DNA of 64,000 nucleotides, taken from assembly GCA_963924555.1 (NCBI GenBank), contig OZ004584.1:6261001-6325000 (forward strand). Reading direction: 5' to 3'. The notes beneath the pieces were generated by a model. The model did not search any database. It was given only the letters and a program-made list of their open reading frames with translations, and was not told the DNA's origin. This stretch comes from Crambe crambe. Lineage: Eukaryota; Porifera; Demospongiae; Poecilosclerida; Crambeidae. How positions within the stretch are numbered: the first letter of the stretch is position 1; every line of letters starts with the position of its first letter. The position numbers and the translations under genes are program-made. Shown here one piece after another: positions 19,726 to 28,656 of the stretch.

Positions 19726-20970
19726 CTATTGGATATACAGCTCTATAAGCTGGACAGGTGTGTCCTCATTGATACTATTTTTACAGATCCTGACCTCCAG
19801 GCCATTAGTGGTGGACTGGGGGAGGGTCTTGCAGAACCATGGAGGATTGTTGAACTGGCAGCAGGTACTGGAGGGACCACACCCCTGGCCATCCCAGAGA
19901 GGGTCATCAGAGTAGAATGTACTACTAGATGGTGTAGTATTATTGTTGCCAGAGTCACAAAAGTAGTCATTTCCCAGAAAGAACGTTGAGTGAGACCAAC
20001 GTCTGCTGCTACTGCATGCACAAATAGTGAAGCTTTGAAAGGTATTTCCTTCTCCTCCAGCACAAATAAACGACCAAATGTGGTGACGTTGAGATCCACG
20101 ACTATGAGTCAGGGAGATACCATCGAGATGGGCTGAATTGATATCAGATCCATGATTGATAATATAATCTAAAGCATCAGGAGTGCCATATTGATAAGCT
20201 GTTATGCGTCCACACACACGTCTATAGATCAAATCAAAAGTGGAAAAATAAACTGATTGACAACCACTTGCCTGTCCCAAACCACATGTCCTCACAGGGG
20301 AAGAGATGGTCACCCAGTTTCTGGGACAGACGTGGTCGGGGTTTGACATGTTGAGGTAGCCCACACGAGTCCACCCACTTGGTCCATCACAACCACACTG
20401 CCTGTTGAAGTCACAGTACACACGCACAGCAGAACCTCTGGAGGACCTGATCCAGTAGTGACCTGACAGGGAGAAAGAATTCAACTGAAAGACTTGGGAA
20501 CATGAAGCAGCAGGTATATTAGAATATTGTCCACTCAGTAATCGGATGACATTATTCACTTCAGAAGACAAAGATCTTACGACTTTACTTTGGGATTCAT
20601 TGAGATCATTAACAGAGTTGTGGATTCTTTGTTCAAGTTGTTGAAATTTTGATGCACTGTCATTCAGAGAAACGTGTATTCTTCTGAGTTCCACTTTGCT
20701 CTCACTCATGAAAGTCTGGAGCACTGCAATCATTTGTTCAAGTTCAGCAATATTAGGATTCTGATGGTTGACTTGAGTATCTACACTAGAATTCTGATGG
20801 TTGACTTGTGTAACATTCCACACAGTAAGAGCCAAGCTAGCAAATGCTACACTTCCCACTAAGATGAATCCAACTAGTGCACACAATGATGCAGACACAC
20901 TTGCTGGTGTAGACTTTGTGGGGATTTCATACTGGTATTTGGCAGCTTCCTTGGAATTTGCTTTTTGCAT
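19726..20970 (-). CDS. Type II membrane receptor-like protein, short stalk, class A ectodomain
   Basis: Single-exon ORF of 414 residues with ATG at 20968-20970. The tail is short (1-28: MQKANSKEAAKYQYEIPTKS...) and carries one YEIP motif. A helix lies at about 29-50. The stalk is short, with a doubled segment TQVNHQNSSVD/TQVNHQNPNI showing a recent small internal duplication. The ectodomain starts AASCSQVFQLNSFSLSGHYWI and contains VYCDFNRQCGCDG, VCGRITAYQYGTPDAL, DPLWDGQGC and NPPWFC. It ends NGLEVRIC...LIELYIQ, where most copies have DDLEVRIC. It belongs with the copies at 21695, 23677, 25331 and 27125, which share the MQK-type tail. Confidence 0.88.
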   Translation of the reverse strand: MQKANSKEAAKYQYEIPTKSTPASVSASLCALVGFILVGSVAFASLALTVWNVTQVNHQNSSVDTQVNHQNPNIAELEQMIAVLQTFMSESKVELRRIHVSLNDSASKFQQLEQRIHNSVNDLNESQSKVVRSLSSEVNNVIRLLSGQYSNIPAASCSQVFQLNSFSLSGHYWIRSSRGSAVRVYCDFNRQCGCDGPSGWTRVGYLNMSNPDHVCPRNWVTISSPVRTCGLGQASGCQSVYFSTFDLIYRRVCGRITAYQYGTPDALDYIINHGSDINSAHLDGISLTHSRGSQRHHIWSFICAGGEGNTFQSFTICACSSSRRWSHSTFFLGNDYFCDSGNNNTTPSSSTFYSDDPLWDGQGCGPSSTCCQFNNPPWFCKTLPQSTTNGLEVRICKNSINEDTPVQLIELYIQ

Positions 20971-21694
20971 GGTTTGGTTTTAACTCTGAACTTGAATGTT
21001 TATCTGGTAACCATGGACTTTTTACTTTAAATTTTGCCATGGGCAAGAAGCCTAATTCTATATTTACAGTGCCAGCTAGGTCTCATAGTGTGTTAGATAT
21101 TGTTCCTGCACTTACTGAGTATCCTTCACTATTCTTAAGTGCAGGGGATTGCAACACTCAATGCAGCCTTTTTCTTTGACTCACATTTATGTTCGACTTT
21201 CAGTATATCAAGTAATCATACTGGTTGATTGGAGGAATAACTACCAAGCTACAACAGGATAAAGAGGTGATACTATGTATATGAAAGTCAAAGATGATTC
21301 AATGCATATAAAAATTACCCAATGACTTGGAATGGTCTACTAGTAACTGTTAGGTTGTCTGCCAGGCGTGCAGCCAATCCCAACCGAGTCCCTGCCCCGA
21401 TAGCCCAAACGCCACGCAAAGAACTTGAATACAGTTATAAAGTTATACAGCAATCAAGGAGGAAACTGACACGCACAAAAATGAACTCTGTTTTATATTG
21501 ATCATGAGTGGGTGTGGTTAATTAATCTCTGTGGTCCTTGTGTGGCCTGGGCGTCGGTCAGCTGGGGCAGTGGCCTGCCTAACAGTAACACCTATGACTG
21601 AATAAACTTGACTATGGCTAGTACATACGTAGCAAATTCTAAATAAAATCCTCAGCTAATTTCATGTTCACTGTAAACCTGTCCATATTTTATT
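20971..21694. other. Intergenic, duplicated 5' and 3' flanks of receptor genes
   Basis: Upstream of the start at 20970 is a block (GGTAACCATGG...GCCAGAAGCC type) that recurs before other MQK-type copies (about 22980, 24950, 26330, 28690), so the duplication unit includes the promoter. The MITE at 21347-21585 and the downstream flank of the next copy complete the interval. Confidence 0.5.
21347..21585. mobile_element. 239-bp MITE flanked by TAA (Harbinger-like)
   Basis: The ends are CTGTTAGG (21347) and CCTAACAG (21585), flanked on both sides by TAA (21344-21346, 21586-21588). The paralogous flank at about 23560-23600 lacks the insert and has a single TAA-containing sequence. The insertion therefore post-dates duplication of the surrounding unit. 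A 3-bp TWA duplication is characteristic of PIF/Harbinger. No coding capacity. Confidence 0.65.
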
Positions 21695-22951
21695 CTACTG
21701 GATATGCAGTTCAACAAGCTGGACAGGTGTGTCCTCACTGATACTATTCTTACAGATCCTGACCTCCAGGTCATCAGTGGTGGACTGGTGGAGGGTCTTG
21801 CAAGAACCATGGAGGATTGTTGAACTGGCAGCAGGTACTGGAGGAACTACAGAATGTACTACTAGATGACATAGTTTCATGGTTGCCAGAGTCACAGAAG
21901 TAGTCATTTCCAATCAAAGACGTTGAGTGAGGCCAACGTCTGCTGCACAAATAGCAAAGGTTTGAAATGTGTTTCCTTCTCCTGAAGCATAAACAAATGA
22001 CCAGATGTGTTGTCGAGATCTACGACCATGAGTCAGGGAGATACCATCAAGATGGGCTGAATTGATATCAAATCCATGATTGACACTAAGATCTAAAGCA
22101 TCAGGAGTGCCATACTGATAAGCTGTTATGCGTCCACACACACGACTATAGGTCATCCCAAAAGTGGAAAAGTACACTGATCCACAACCTGTGGTGGAAG
22201 CTCCCTTCCCACATGTCCTGACAGGGGAAGATATGGTCACCCAGTTTCTGGGACAGACATGGCTGGAGTCTGACATGTTGATGAAGGCCACACAAGTCCA
22301 CATACTTGATCCATTACAACCACACTGCCTGTTGAAGTCACAATATACACTCACAGCAGAGCCACTGGAGGACCTGATCCAGTAGTAACCTGATGGAAAG
22401 TAAGGATTCGACTGAATGATGTGAGAACATGAAGCAGCAGGAAAGTTCGAATGTTGTCCACCCAGTGATTGGATGATTTTATCTACTTTAGAAGATAGAG
22501 ATCCTGAAACTCTATTCATTTCAGAAGATAAAGATCTTGAAACTCTATCTATATCAGAAGATAAAGATCTTGAAATCATACGTATTTCAGAAGATACATT
22601 ACTTTGGAGTTCAATGTGATCATTCACAGTGTTCTGAAGATTCAGGATTCTTAGCTCAAGTCTTGATGTGCTATATACCATTCATAGAAACTTGTTCATT
22701 TTGATTCCTGATCTGCTATCATTCATGAAAGTCTGGAGCATTGCTATTATTTGTTCAAGTTTAGCAATACTAGAATTCTGATGGTTGACTTGTGTAACAT
22801 TCCACACAGTAAGAGCCAAGCCAGTAAATGCTACACTTCCCACTAAGATGAATCCAACTAGAGCACACAATGGTGCAGACACACTTGCTGGCATAGACTT
22901 TGAGGGGATTTCATACTGGTATTAGCAGCTTCCTTGAAATTTGCTTTTAGC
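21695..22951 (-). pseudogene. Receptor-family pseudogene (class A), multiple frameshifts and deletions
   Basis: The family layout is recognisable but broken. A one-base deletion just after the start region (22925-22935) shifts the tail frame. A second shift lies at about 22680 at the stalk start. Part of the CACSSSRRW region is deleted near 21945. About 40 bp containing the conserved DDPLWDGQGC codons is missing near 21850. The three open segments are 22682-22894, 21914-22681 and 21695-21913. It is most similar to the intact copy at 23677-24930. Confidence 0.85.
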
Positions 22952-23676
22952 ATGGTTTAACTCTGAACTTGGAAATGTTTATCTGGTAACCACGGAAAAA
23001 TAAACATTTAATTGCCATGGGCCAGAAGCCTAATTTTATCTTTACAGTGCCAGTTTTCTCATAGTGTGTTAGACATTGTTCATGCACTTACTGAGCACGT
23101 CTAGTATCAAGGGTTTCATAGAGAGGGGTGGGAAACCTAGGATTTCCCACCACAAAAAAAAATTTCCCCTCTCAATAAAATCATAGTCTCAATAAACAAC
23201 ATTGCTGATACTTCTGAAAAAATGGTACATTGGAGAATTAGCCAACAATGAGTCCTCCAAAAACAATAAATTTTTCTCTTGTGCTCCGCATGGAAGGGGC
23301 ACATTCCCCTCCCTTCCCCTCCCCGTGGCCTAACAGCCACGTGATCATCACAAAGAAAAAAATCCTGTATGAAACCCTGGTATCCTTCACTATTCTGAAT
23401 AAGCACAGGTGATTGGAACATTCAATGCAGCCTCTTTCTCGGACTCACATTTACGTTCGACTTTCAGTCTTTGACATTCATATACATATTATCTTGGTAG
23501 CATATTCCAGTATGATTACATGATACATGATTCAATGCATATAAAAATTACCCATCAACCTGGAATGGTTTACCAGTGATATTAAAACACCTATGGTTGA
23601 CTATGGCTAGTACATAGCAAATTCTAAATAAAATCCTTGATGTTCATATGTAAACCTGTCCATATGATAATTTATT
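22952..23676. other. Intergenic with a MITE
   Basis: Duplicated upstream flank of the receptor unit, then the 271-bp element at 23109-23379, then the downstream flank of the next gene (shared with 21590-21660). No gene. Confidence 0.5.
23109..23379. mobile_element. 271-bp MITE, AGGGTTTCATA ends
   Basis: Inverted ends AGGGTTTCATA (23110-23120) and TATGAAACCCT (23368-23378) are perfect over 11 bp. GTATC flanks both sides (23104-23108 and 23380-23384), compatible with a 5-bp target duplication. The paralogous flank near 21118-21125 has an uninterrupted GAGTATCCTTCACTATTC at this point, which supports insertion. The body is non-coding. Confidence 0.65.
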
Positions 23677-24930
23677 CTATTGAACATACAGCTCTATAAG
23701 CTGGACAGGTGTGTCCTCATTAATACTGTTTTTACAGATCCTGACCTCCAGGTCATCAGTGGTGGACTGGGGGAGGGTCTTGCAGAACCATGGAGGATTG
23801 TTGAACTGGCAGCAGGTACTGGAGGAACGACACCCCTGGCCATCCCAGAGAGGGTCACCAGAGTAGAATGTATTACTAGATGACGTAGTATTATGGTTGC
23901 CAGAGTCACAGAAATAGTCATTTCCCACAAAAGATGTCGAGTAAGACCAACGTCTGCTGCTACTGCAAGCACAAATAGTGTAGCCATCAAAGGCATATCC
24001 TTCTCCTGCAGCACAAACAAATGACCAAATGTGTTGTCGAGATCCACGACCATGAGTCAAGGAGATACCATCAAGATGGGCTGAATTGATATCAAATCCA
24101 TGATTGACACTAAGATCTAAAGCATCAGGAGTGCCATACTGATAAGCTGTTATGCGTCCACACACACGACTATAGGTCATCCCAAAAGTGGAAAAGTACA
24201 CTGATCCACAACCTGTGGTGGAAGCTCCCTTCCCACATGTCCTGACAGGGGAAGATATGGTCACCCAGTTTCTGGGACAGACATGGCTGGAGTCTGACAT
24301 GTTGATGAAGGCCACACGAGTCCACGTACTTGATCCATTACAACCACACTGCCTGTTGAAGTCACAGTATACACTCACAGCAGAGCCACTGGAGGACCTG
24401 ATCCAGTAGTAACCTGATGGAAAGTAAGGATTCGACTGAATGATGTGAGAACATGAAGCAGCAGGAAAGTTTGAATGTTGTCCACCCAGTGATTGGATGA
24501 TTTTGTCTACTTTAGAAGATAGAGATCTTGAAACTCTATCTATTTCAGAAGATAAAGATCTTATTTCAGAAGATACATTACTTTGGAATTCAGTGTGAAC
24601 ATTCACAGTGTTCTGAAGATTTAGGATTCTTTGTTCAAGTTTTGATGTGCTACCATTCATAGAAACTTGTTCCATTTCGATTCCTGATCTGCTATCATTC
24701 ATGAAATTCTGGAGCATTTGTTCAAGTTTAGCAATACTAGAATTCTGATGGTTGACTTGTAAGATGTTCTGCACTGTAAGAGCCAAGCCAGCAAATGCTA
24801 CACTTCCCACTAAGATGAATCCAACTAGTGCACATAATGGTGCAGACACATTTGCTGGTGCAAACTTTGAGTGGATTTCATACTGGGATTGGGCAGCTTC
24901 CTTGGGATCTGGAATATGTTCCTTTTGCAT
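23677..24930 (-). CDS. Type II membrane receptor-like protein, class A ectodomain
   Basis: Single-exon ORF of 417 residues with ATG at 24928-24930. The tail is MQKEHIPDPKEAAQSQYEIHSKF (one YEIH motif in place of YEIP), followed by a helix with LCALVGFILVGSVAFAGLAL. The stalk contains IRSLSSEIDRVSRSLSSKVDKIIQSL-type repeats. These are amplified in the neighbouring pseudogene (SRSLSSDIDRVSRSLSSEMNRVSG). The ectodomain has SGYYWI, SVYCDFNRQCGCNG, VCGRITAYQYGTPDAL, GDPLWDGQGC, NPPWFC and DDLEVRIC and ends LIELYVQ. It is almost identical to the pseudogene at 21695-22951 over much of its length, so the duplication is recent. Confidence 0.88.
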   Translation of the reverse strand: MQKEHIPDPKEAAQSQYEIHSKFAPANVSAPLCALVGFILVGSVAFAGLALTVQNILQVNHQNSSIAKLEQMLQNFMNDSRSGIEMEQVSMNGSTSKLEQRILNLQNTVNVHTEFQSNVSSEIRSLSSEIDRVSRSLSSKVDKIIQSLGGQHSNFPAASCSHIIQSNPYFPSGYYWIRSSSGSAVSVYCDFNRQCGCNGSSTWTRVAFINMSDSSHVCPRNWVTISSPVRTCGKGASTTGCGSVYFSTFGMTYSRVCGRITAYQYGTPDALDLSVNHGFDINSAHLDGISLTHGRGSRQHIWSFVCAAGEGYAFDGYTICACSSSRRWSYSTSFVGNDYFCDSGNHNTTSSSNTFYSGDPLWDGQGCRSSSTCCQFNNPPWFCKTLPQSTTDDLEVRICKNSINEDTPVQLIELYVQ

Positions 24931-25330
24931 GGTTTAATTCAAGAAGTACTTGGTAACCATGGAAACTAACTTTATTTATCTTTAAAATGCCAGAAGCCTT
25001 ATTTATCTTTATAGTGCCAGAAGCAACTTTTCTCATTATGTGTCACGCAGTGAAAAACCTACAACTTGTAAGCAGTCCGTAGCAGGTATGTAATGGAACA
25101 AAAAATCAACCAAAAGTACTAATTTTTGATCTGTATAGGCAGTCCATGGGGCAGCAGGTCTAATACAGTCCTGGGTGCAGACAAATCAACGTTGCTAGTA
25201 TACTTACTGAACATGTGCATGCATGGCACTCTGTCTACACACTCCAGGGCTACAGGGTTTTGCACAATCTTTGCACATCGAATTACAAAAGTGTAAAGCG
25301 CATGCTCAGAATTGCTTGGCAACTGACTTC
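24931..25330. other. Intergenic, dispersed repeat
   Basis: Upstream flank of the 23677-24930 gene followed by a repeat at about 25190-25345. That repeat recurs at 29080-29255 and, in part, near 29680-29760 (shared GTGCATGCATGGCAC, ACACTCCAGGGCTACAGGG and ACTGACTTCTCA). No gene. Confidence 0.55.
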
Positions 25331-26302
25331 TCACTGGTGAGTATTGGTAGTCTGAGCTGAGCCCAATGTATATCCACCATTACATATCCTGACCTCCAAG
25401 TCATCAGTGGTGGACCGAGGGAGAGTCTTACAGAACCATGGAGGGTTGTTGAATTGGCAGCAGGTGCTAATTGGATCACACCCCTGGCCATCCCAGAGAG
25501 GGTCATTGGAGTGGAAAATACTTGGAACAACTTCATCATGATTGCCAGAGTCACAGAAGTAATCATTTCCAACAAAAGAAGTCGAATGTGGCCAGTTATC
25601 ACTGTTACTGCATGCACATAACCACCATGTGTCAAAGAGGCCTTCTTCCCCAATAGCACTGGCGAAGGACCAGATATGTTGACGAGATCCCGCACTGCCA
25701 TGAGTCAGAGAGACACCATCAACATATGCTTCATCAATACTAGAGGAGAAGACTAGTTCCTGGAAGGCATCAGTGATTCCAATTTGATAGGCTATTATGC
25801 GTCCACACACACGACTATAGGTCAGTCCGAAAGTGGAGTAGAACACTGAATCACAACTGGTTTCATTCTTTCTCACTCTTCCACATGCCCTCACAGGGGT
25901 AGGAATGGTGGTCCAGTTGCTGGGACAGACCTGATTGGGGTCGAGGAAGGCCACACGAGTCCACGTGCTTGCTCCATTACAACCACACTGCCTGTTGAAG
26001 TCACAGTACACACGGACAGCAGAGCCATTGGAGGACCTGATCCAGTAGTGACCTGATGGAGAGATAGAATTCGAGAGAAAGATGTGGTGACATGAAGCAG
26101 CAGGTAAGCCTGAATATCGTCCACTCAGTGATTTGTTTATTTCTGAGATGTTCCACAATGTAAGTACCAAGCCAAAAAAAGCTACACTACCTAAGATGAA
26201 TCCAACTAGAACACACAATGATGCAGACACACTTGCTGGTGTAGACTTTGAGGGGATTTCATACTGGTATTCGGCAGCTTCCTCAGAATTTACCTTTTGC
26301 AT
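25331..26302 (-). CDS. Type II membrane receptor-like protein lacking a stalk, altered C-terminus
   Basis: I start at the ATG at 26300-26302 (MQKVNSEEAAEYQYEIPS..., 323 residues), the conserved tail start; the frame is open 49 codons further upstream. A helix follows the tail, then only about 15 residues before AASCHHIFLSNSISPSGHYWI, so the coiled-coil stalk is absent. The ectodomain is otherwise normal (VYCDFNRQCGCNG, VCGRIIAYQIG, DPLWDGQGC, NPPWFC, DDLEVRIC). The usual ending ED.PVQLLELYVQ is replaced by GGYTLGSAQTTNTHQ. This sequence comes from the dispersed repeat that begins here. The product may be expressed with a changed end or be on the way to decay. Confidence 0.75.
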   Translation of the reverse strand: MQKVNSEEAAEYQYEIPSKSTPASVSASLCVLVGFILGSVAFFGLVLTLWNISEINKSLSGRYSGLPAASCHHIFLSNSISPSGHYWIRSSNGSAVRVYCDFNRQCGCNGASTWTRVAFLDPNQVCPSNWTTIPTPVRACGRVRKNETSCDSVFYSTFGLTYSRVCGRIIAYQIGITDAFQELVFSSSIDEAYVDGVSLTHGSAGSRQHIWSFASAIGEEGLFDTWWLCACSNSDNWPHSTSFVGNDYFCDSGNHDEVVPSIFHSNDPLWDGQGCDPISTCCQFNNPPWFCKTLPRSTTDDLEVRICNGGYTLGSAQTTNTHQ

Positions 26303-27124
26303 GGTTTTAACTCTGAACTTGGAAATGCTTATCTGGTAACTATGGAAAATTAATAAACTTCTTACTTTAAATTTAATTGCCATGGGCCAAAAGCCTAATT
26401 TATCTTTACAGCGCCAGCTCTCATAGTGTGTTAGGTATTGTTCATGCACTTACATGAGCATGTCTAGTGATTGCAACACTCAATGCAGCCTTTTTCTTTG
26501 ACTCACATTTACGTTCGACTTTCAGTGTATAAAGTAATCATACTGGTCAATTGGTGGCATATATGCTAGCTAGCTATAAAGAGCTGATACTATGTACCGT
26601 ATTTCCTTGAATAATAGCCCGGGCGTTTATTTCTTACAGAGAATTCTCATACCCGGCTACAAAACGAGGCAGGCTTCTATATAAGGCCGGCGTCTATTAA
26701 ATTAATGTACTGTGGGCCAGCGGGGCATATGCACAAGGTGGCGTGTGCACTATTAATGGCAAGTCGAGCGTTATCCGAGGATATATAGTATTGCTGCATC
26801 ATACGTAGCTGATCTTACCTGCTTCTTAGACTTTTATCTGTCGTTTCTACAGCTTTGATTTTGGTTATGCTACTGTAGCAAGATCTTTTCGACACAAACT
26901 TAGCAGCTTCATGCACGTGGCGAACTGGCATGCGTGCGCGGTATGCAGCTATTAAACTTTGAACTTTGACCAGGCGTTAATTCGAGGCCAGCGTGTATTT
27001 CTTATGTTGCTTGAAGTCTCCCGGCGATTATATGAGGCAGGCGTTTATTCAAGGAGGGCTATTATTCAAGGAAATACGGTATATGGATGTCAAAGATGAT
27101 TCAATGCATGTAAAAATCACTCAT
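26303..27124. other. Intergenic filled by a TA-flanked transposon
   Basis: About 290 bp of duplicated receptor upstream flank, then the element at 26597-27079, then a few bases before the next receptor relic. Confidence 0.6.
26597..27079. mobile_element. 483-bp Tc1/mariner-type MITE
   Basis: The ends CCGTATTTCCTTGAATAATAGCC and the reverse complement at 27057-27079 form terminal inverted repeats of at least 23 bp. TA flanks both sides (26595-26596, 27080-27081). Further in, GGGCGTTTATTTC and GGCAGGCGTTTATTC form imperfect subterminal repeats. No ORF of transposase size. The TA duplication points to Tc1/mariner-type mobilisation; that superfamily call is inference. Confidence 0.8.
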
Positions 27125-28656
27125 CATGTGCTACTAGATAACGTAGTTTCATGGTTACCAGAGTCAGGTCATTTCCAATCAAAGACGTTGAGTGAGGCCA
27201 ACATCTGTTGCTACTGCATGCACAAATAGTGAAGCTTTGAAATGTGTTTCCTTCTCCTGCAGCACAAACAAACGACCAGATGTGTTGTCAAAATCTACCA
27301 CCGTGAGTCAGGGAGACACCATCGAGATGGGTTGAATTGATATCGAATCTAAGATCCAAAGCATCGGGAGTGCCATATTGATAAGCTGTTATGCGTCCAC
27401 ACAGGTCAGTCCAAAAGTGGAAAAGTACACTGATCCACAACTACTGGTCTGTCCCCTCCCACATGTCCTCACAGGGGAAGATATGGTCACCCAGTTTCTG
27501 GGACAGACATGACTGGAGTCTGACATGTTGATGAGTCCACGTACTTGATCCATTACAACCACACTACCTGTTGAAGTCACAATAGAAAATTTTACACATA
27601 ATTTTCTTTGATGTAATGAGGTCACTATATAGCATAGCATAGTGCATCAGATTACAGTGGTCAGGTATCTAAATGACATTAATAGTGATTGGTCACTATT
27701 TTGAAAAATAGAGACCTGCTGAGTAAAAATAGAGACCTGCAAGACATGCATGAGTAAACAGTTATTGCAGGGAAGCAGAAAAGTCACAAAAACAACAACA
27801 AATATGAATGTCTGACTGACAGTTTTGAGTAAAATGGATAGCTCTAGAGATGGTGAACAAGTTACTAACTTAGCTGAACTCTTAAGGCTGTTGATTCCAG
27901 GCTAATCACCAAGGCATCTTTATCACCACCACCTTATTGGACTTGCCCATCACATTCAAGCGTGGGTTTAGAAGCTAGCATTGTAGAAAGATCAAGACTT
28001 TGACCTACCTGAATCAGAGAAGCTTGTAGTAGGTTATAAACCTTGGATAGCCCAATATTTTACTATGAGCTCAGCTAAGCTAGAACTTGTTCAGCATCTC
28101 TAGAACTGTCCATTTTAGAAATTTCTATGCTGGTTAGTGACCAGTATAGACATCTACTTGGTTTTGAAACCTCGTGGTCGGGCAGTGAATGATGCAGCAG
28201 GAAAGTTTGAATGTTGTCCACCCAGTGATTGGATGATTTTATCTACTTTAGAAGATAATCTTGAAACTTTATCTATATCAGAAGATAAAGATCTTACGTA
28301 TTTCAGAAGATACATTATTTTGGAGTTCAATGTGAATATTTTACAGTGTTCTGAAGATTTAGGATTCTTTGTTCAAGTTTTGATGTGCTGCCATTCATAG
28401 AAACTTCGATTCCTGATCTGCTATCATTCATGAAAGTCTGGAGCATTACAATCATTTGTTCAGTTTAGCAATACTAGAATTCTGATGGTTGACTTGTGAG
28501 ATGTTCTGCACTGTAAGAGCCAAGCCAGCAAATGCCACTTCCCACTAAGATGAATCCAACTAGTGCACATAATGGTGCAGACACAGCAAACTTTGAGTGG
28601 ATTTCATACTGGGATTGGGCAGCTTCCTCGAGATCTGGAATGTGTTCCTTATGCAT
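27125..28656 (-). pseudogene. Receptor-family pseudogene split by an insertion
   Basis: 28190-28656 holds the tail (MHKEHIPDLEEAAQSQYEIHSKF), a damaged membrane segment and the stalk. 27125-27583 holds the ectodomain from CDFN backwards to the FVC..GEGNTFQ region and the end of FCDSGNH. Between them about 600 bp of unrelated sequence replaces roughly 85 bp of ectodomain. Frames are broken repeatedly (LVGSGICWLGSYS; loss of SRVCG). The C-terminal DPLWDG to ELYVQ part is missing. Closest relative: 23677-24930. Confidence 0.8.
27584..28190. mobile_element. Insertion with internal inverted repeat
   Basis: This foreign segment inside the receptor pseudogene contains an inverted repeat of about 48 bp: 27830-27878 against 28070-28117 (TAAAATGGA.AG.TCTAGAGATG.TGAACAAGTT...TTAGCTGA). 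Its ends carry weaker inverted similarity (TGGTCACTA). No target duplication can be fixed because about 85 bp of target is lost. It is probably a fold-back or MITE-like element. Confidence 0.5.
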
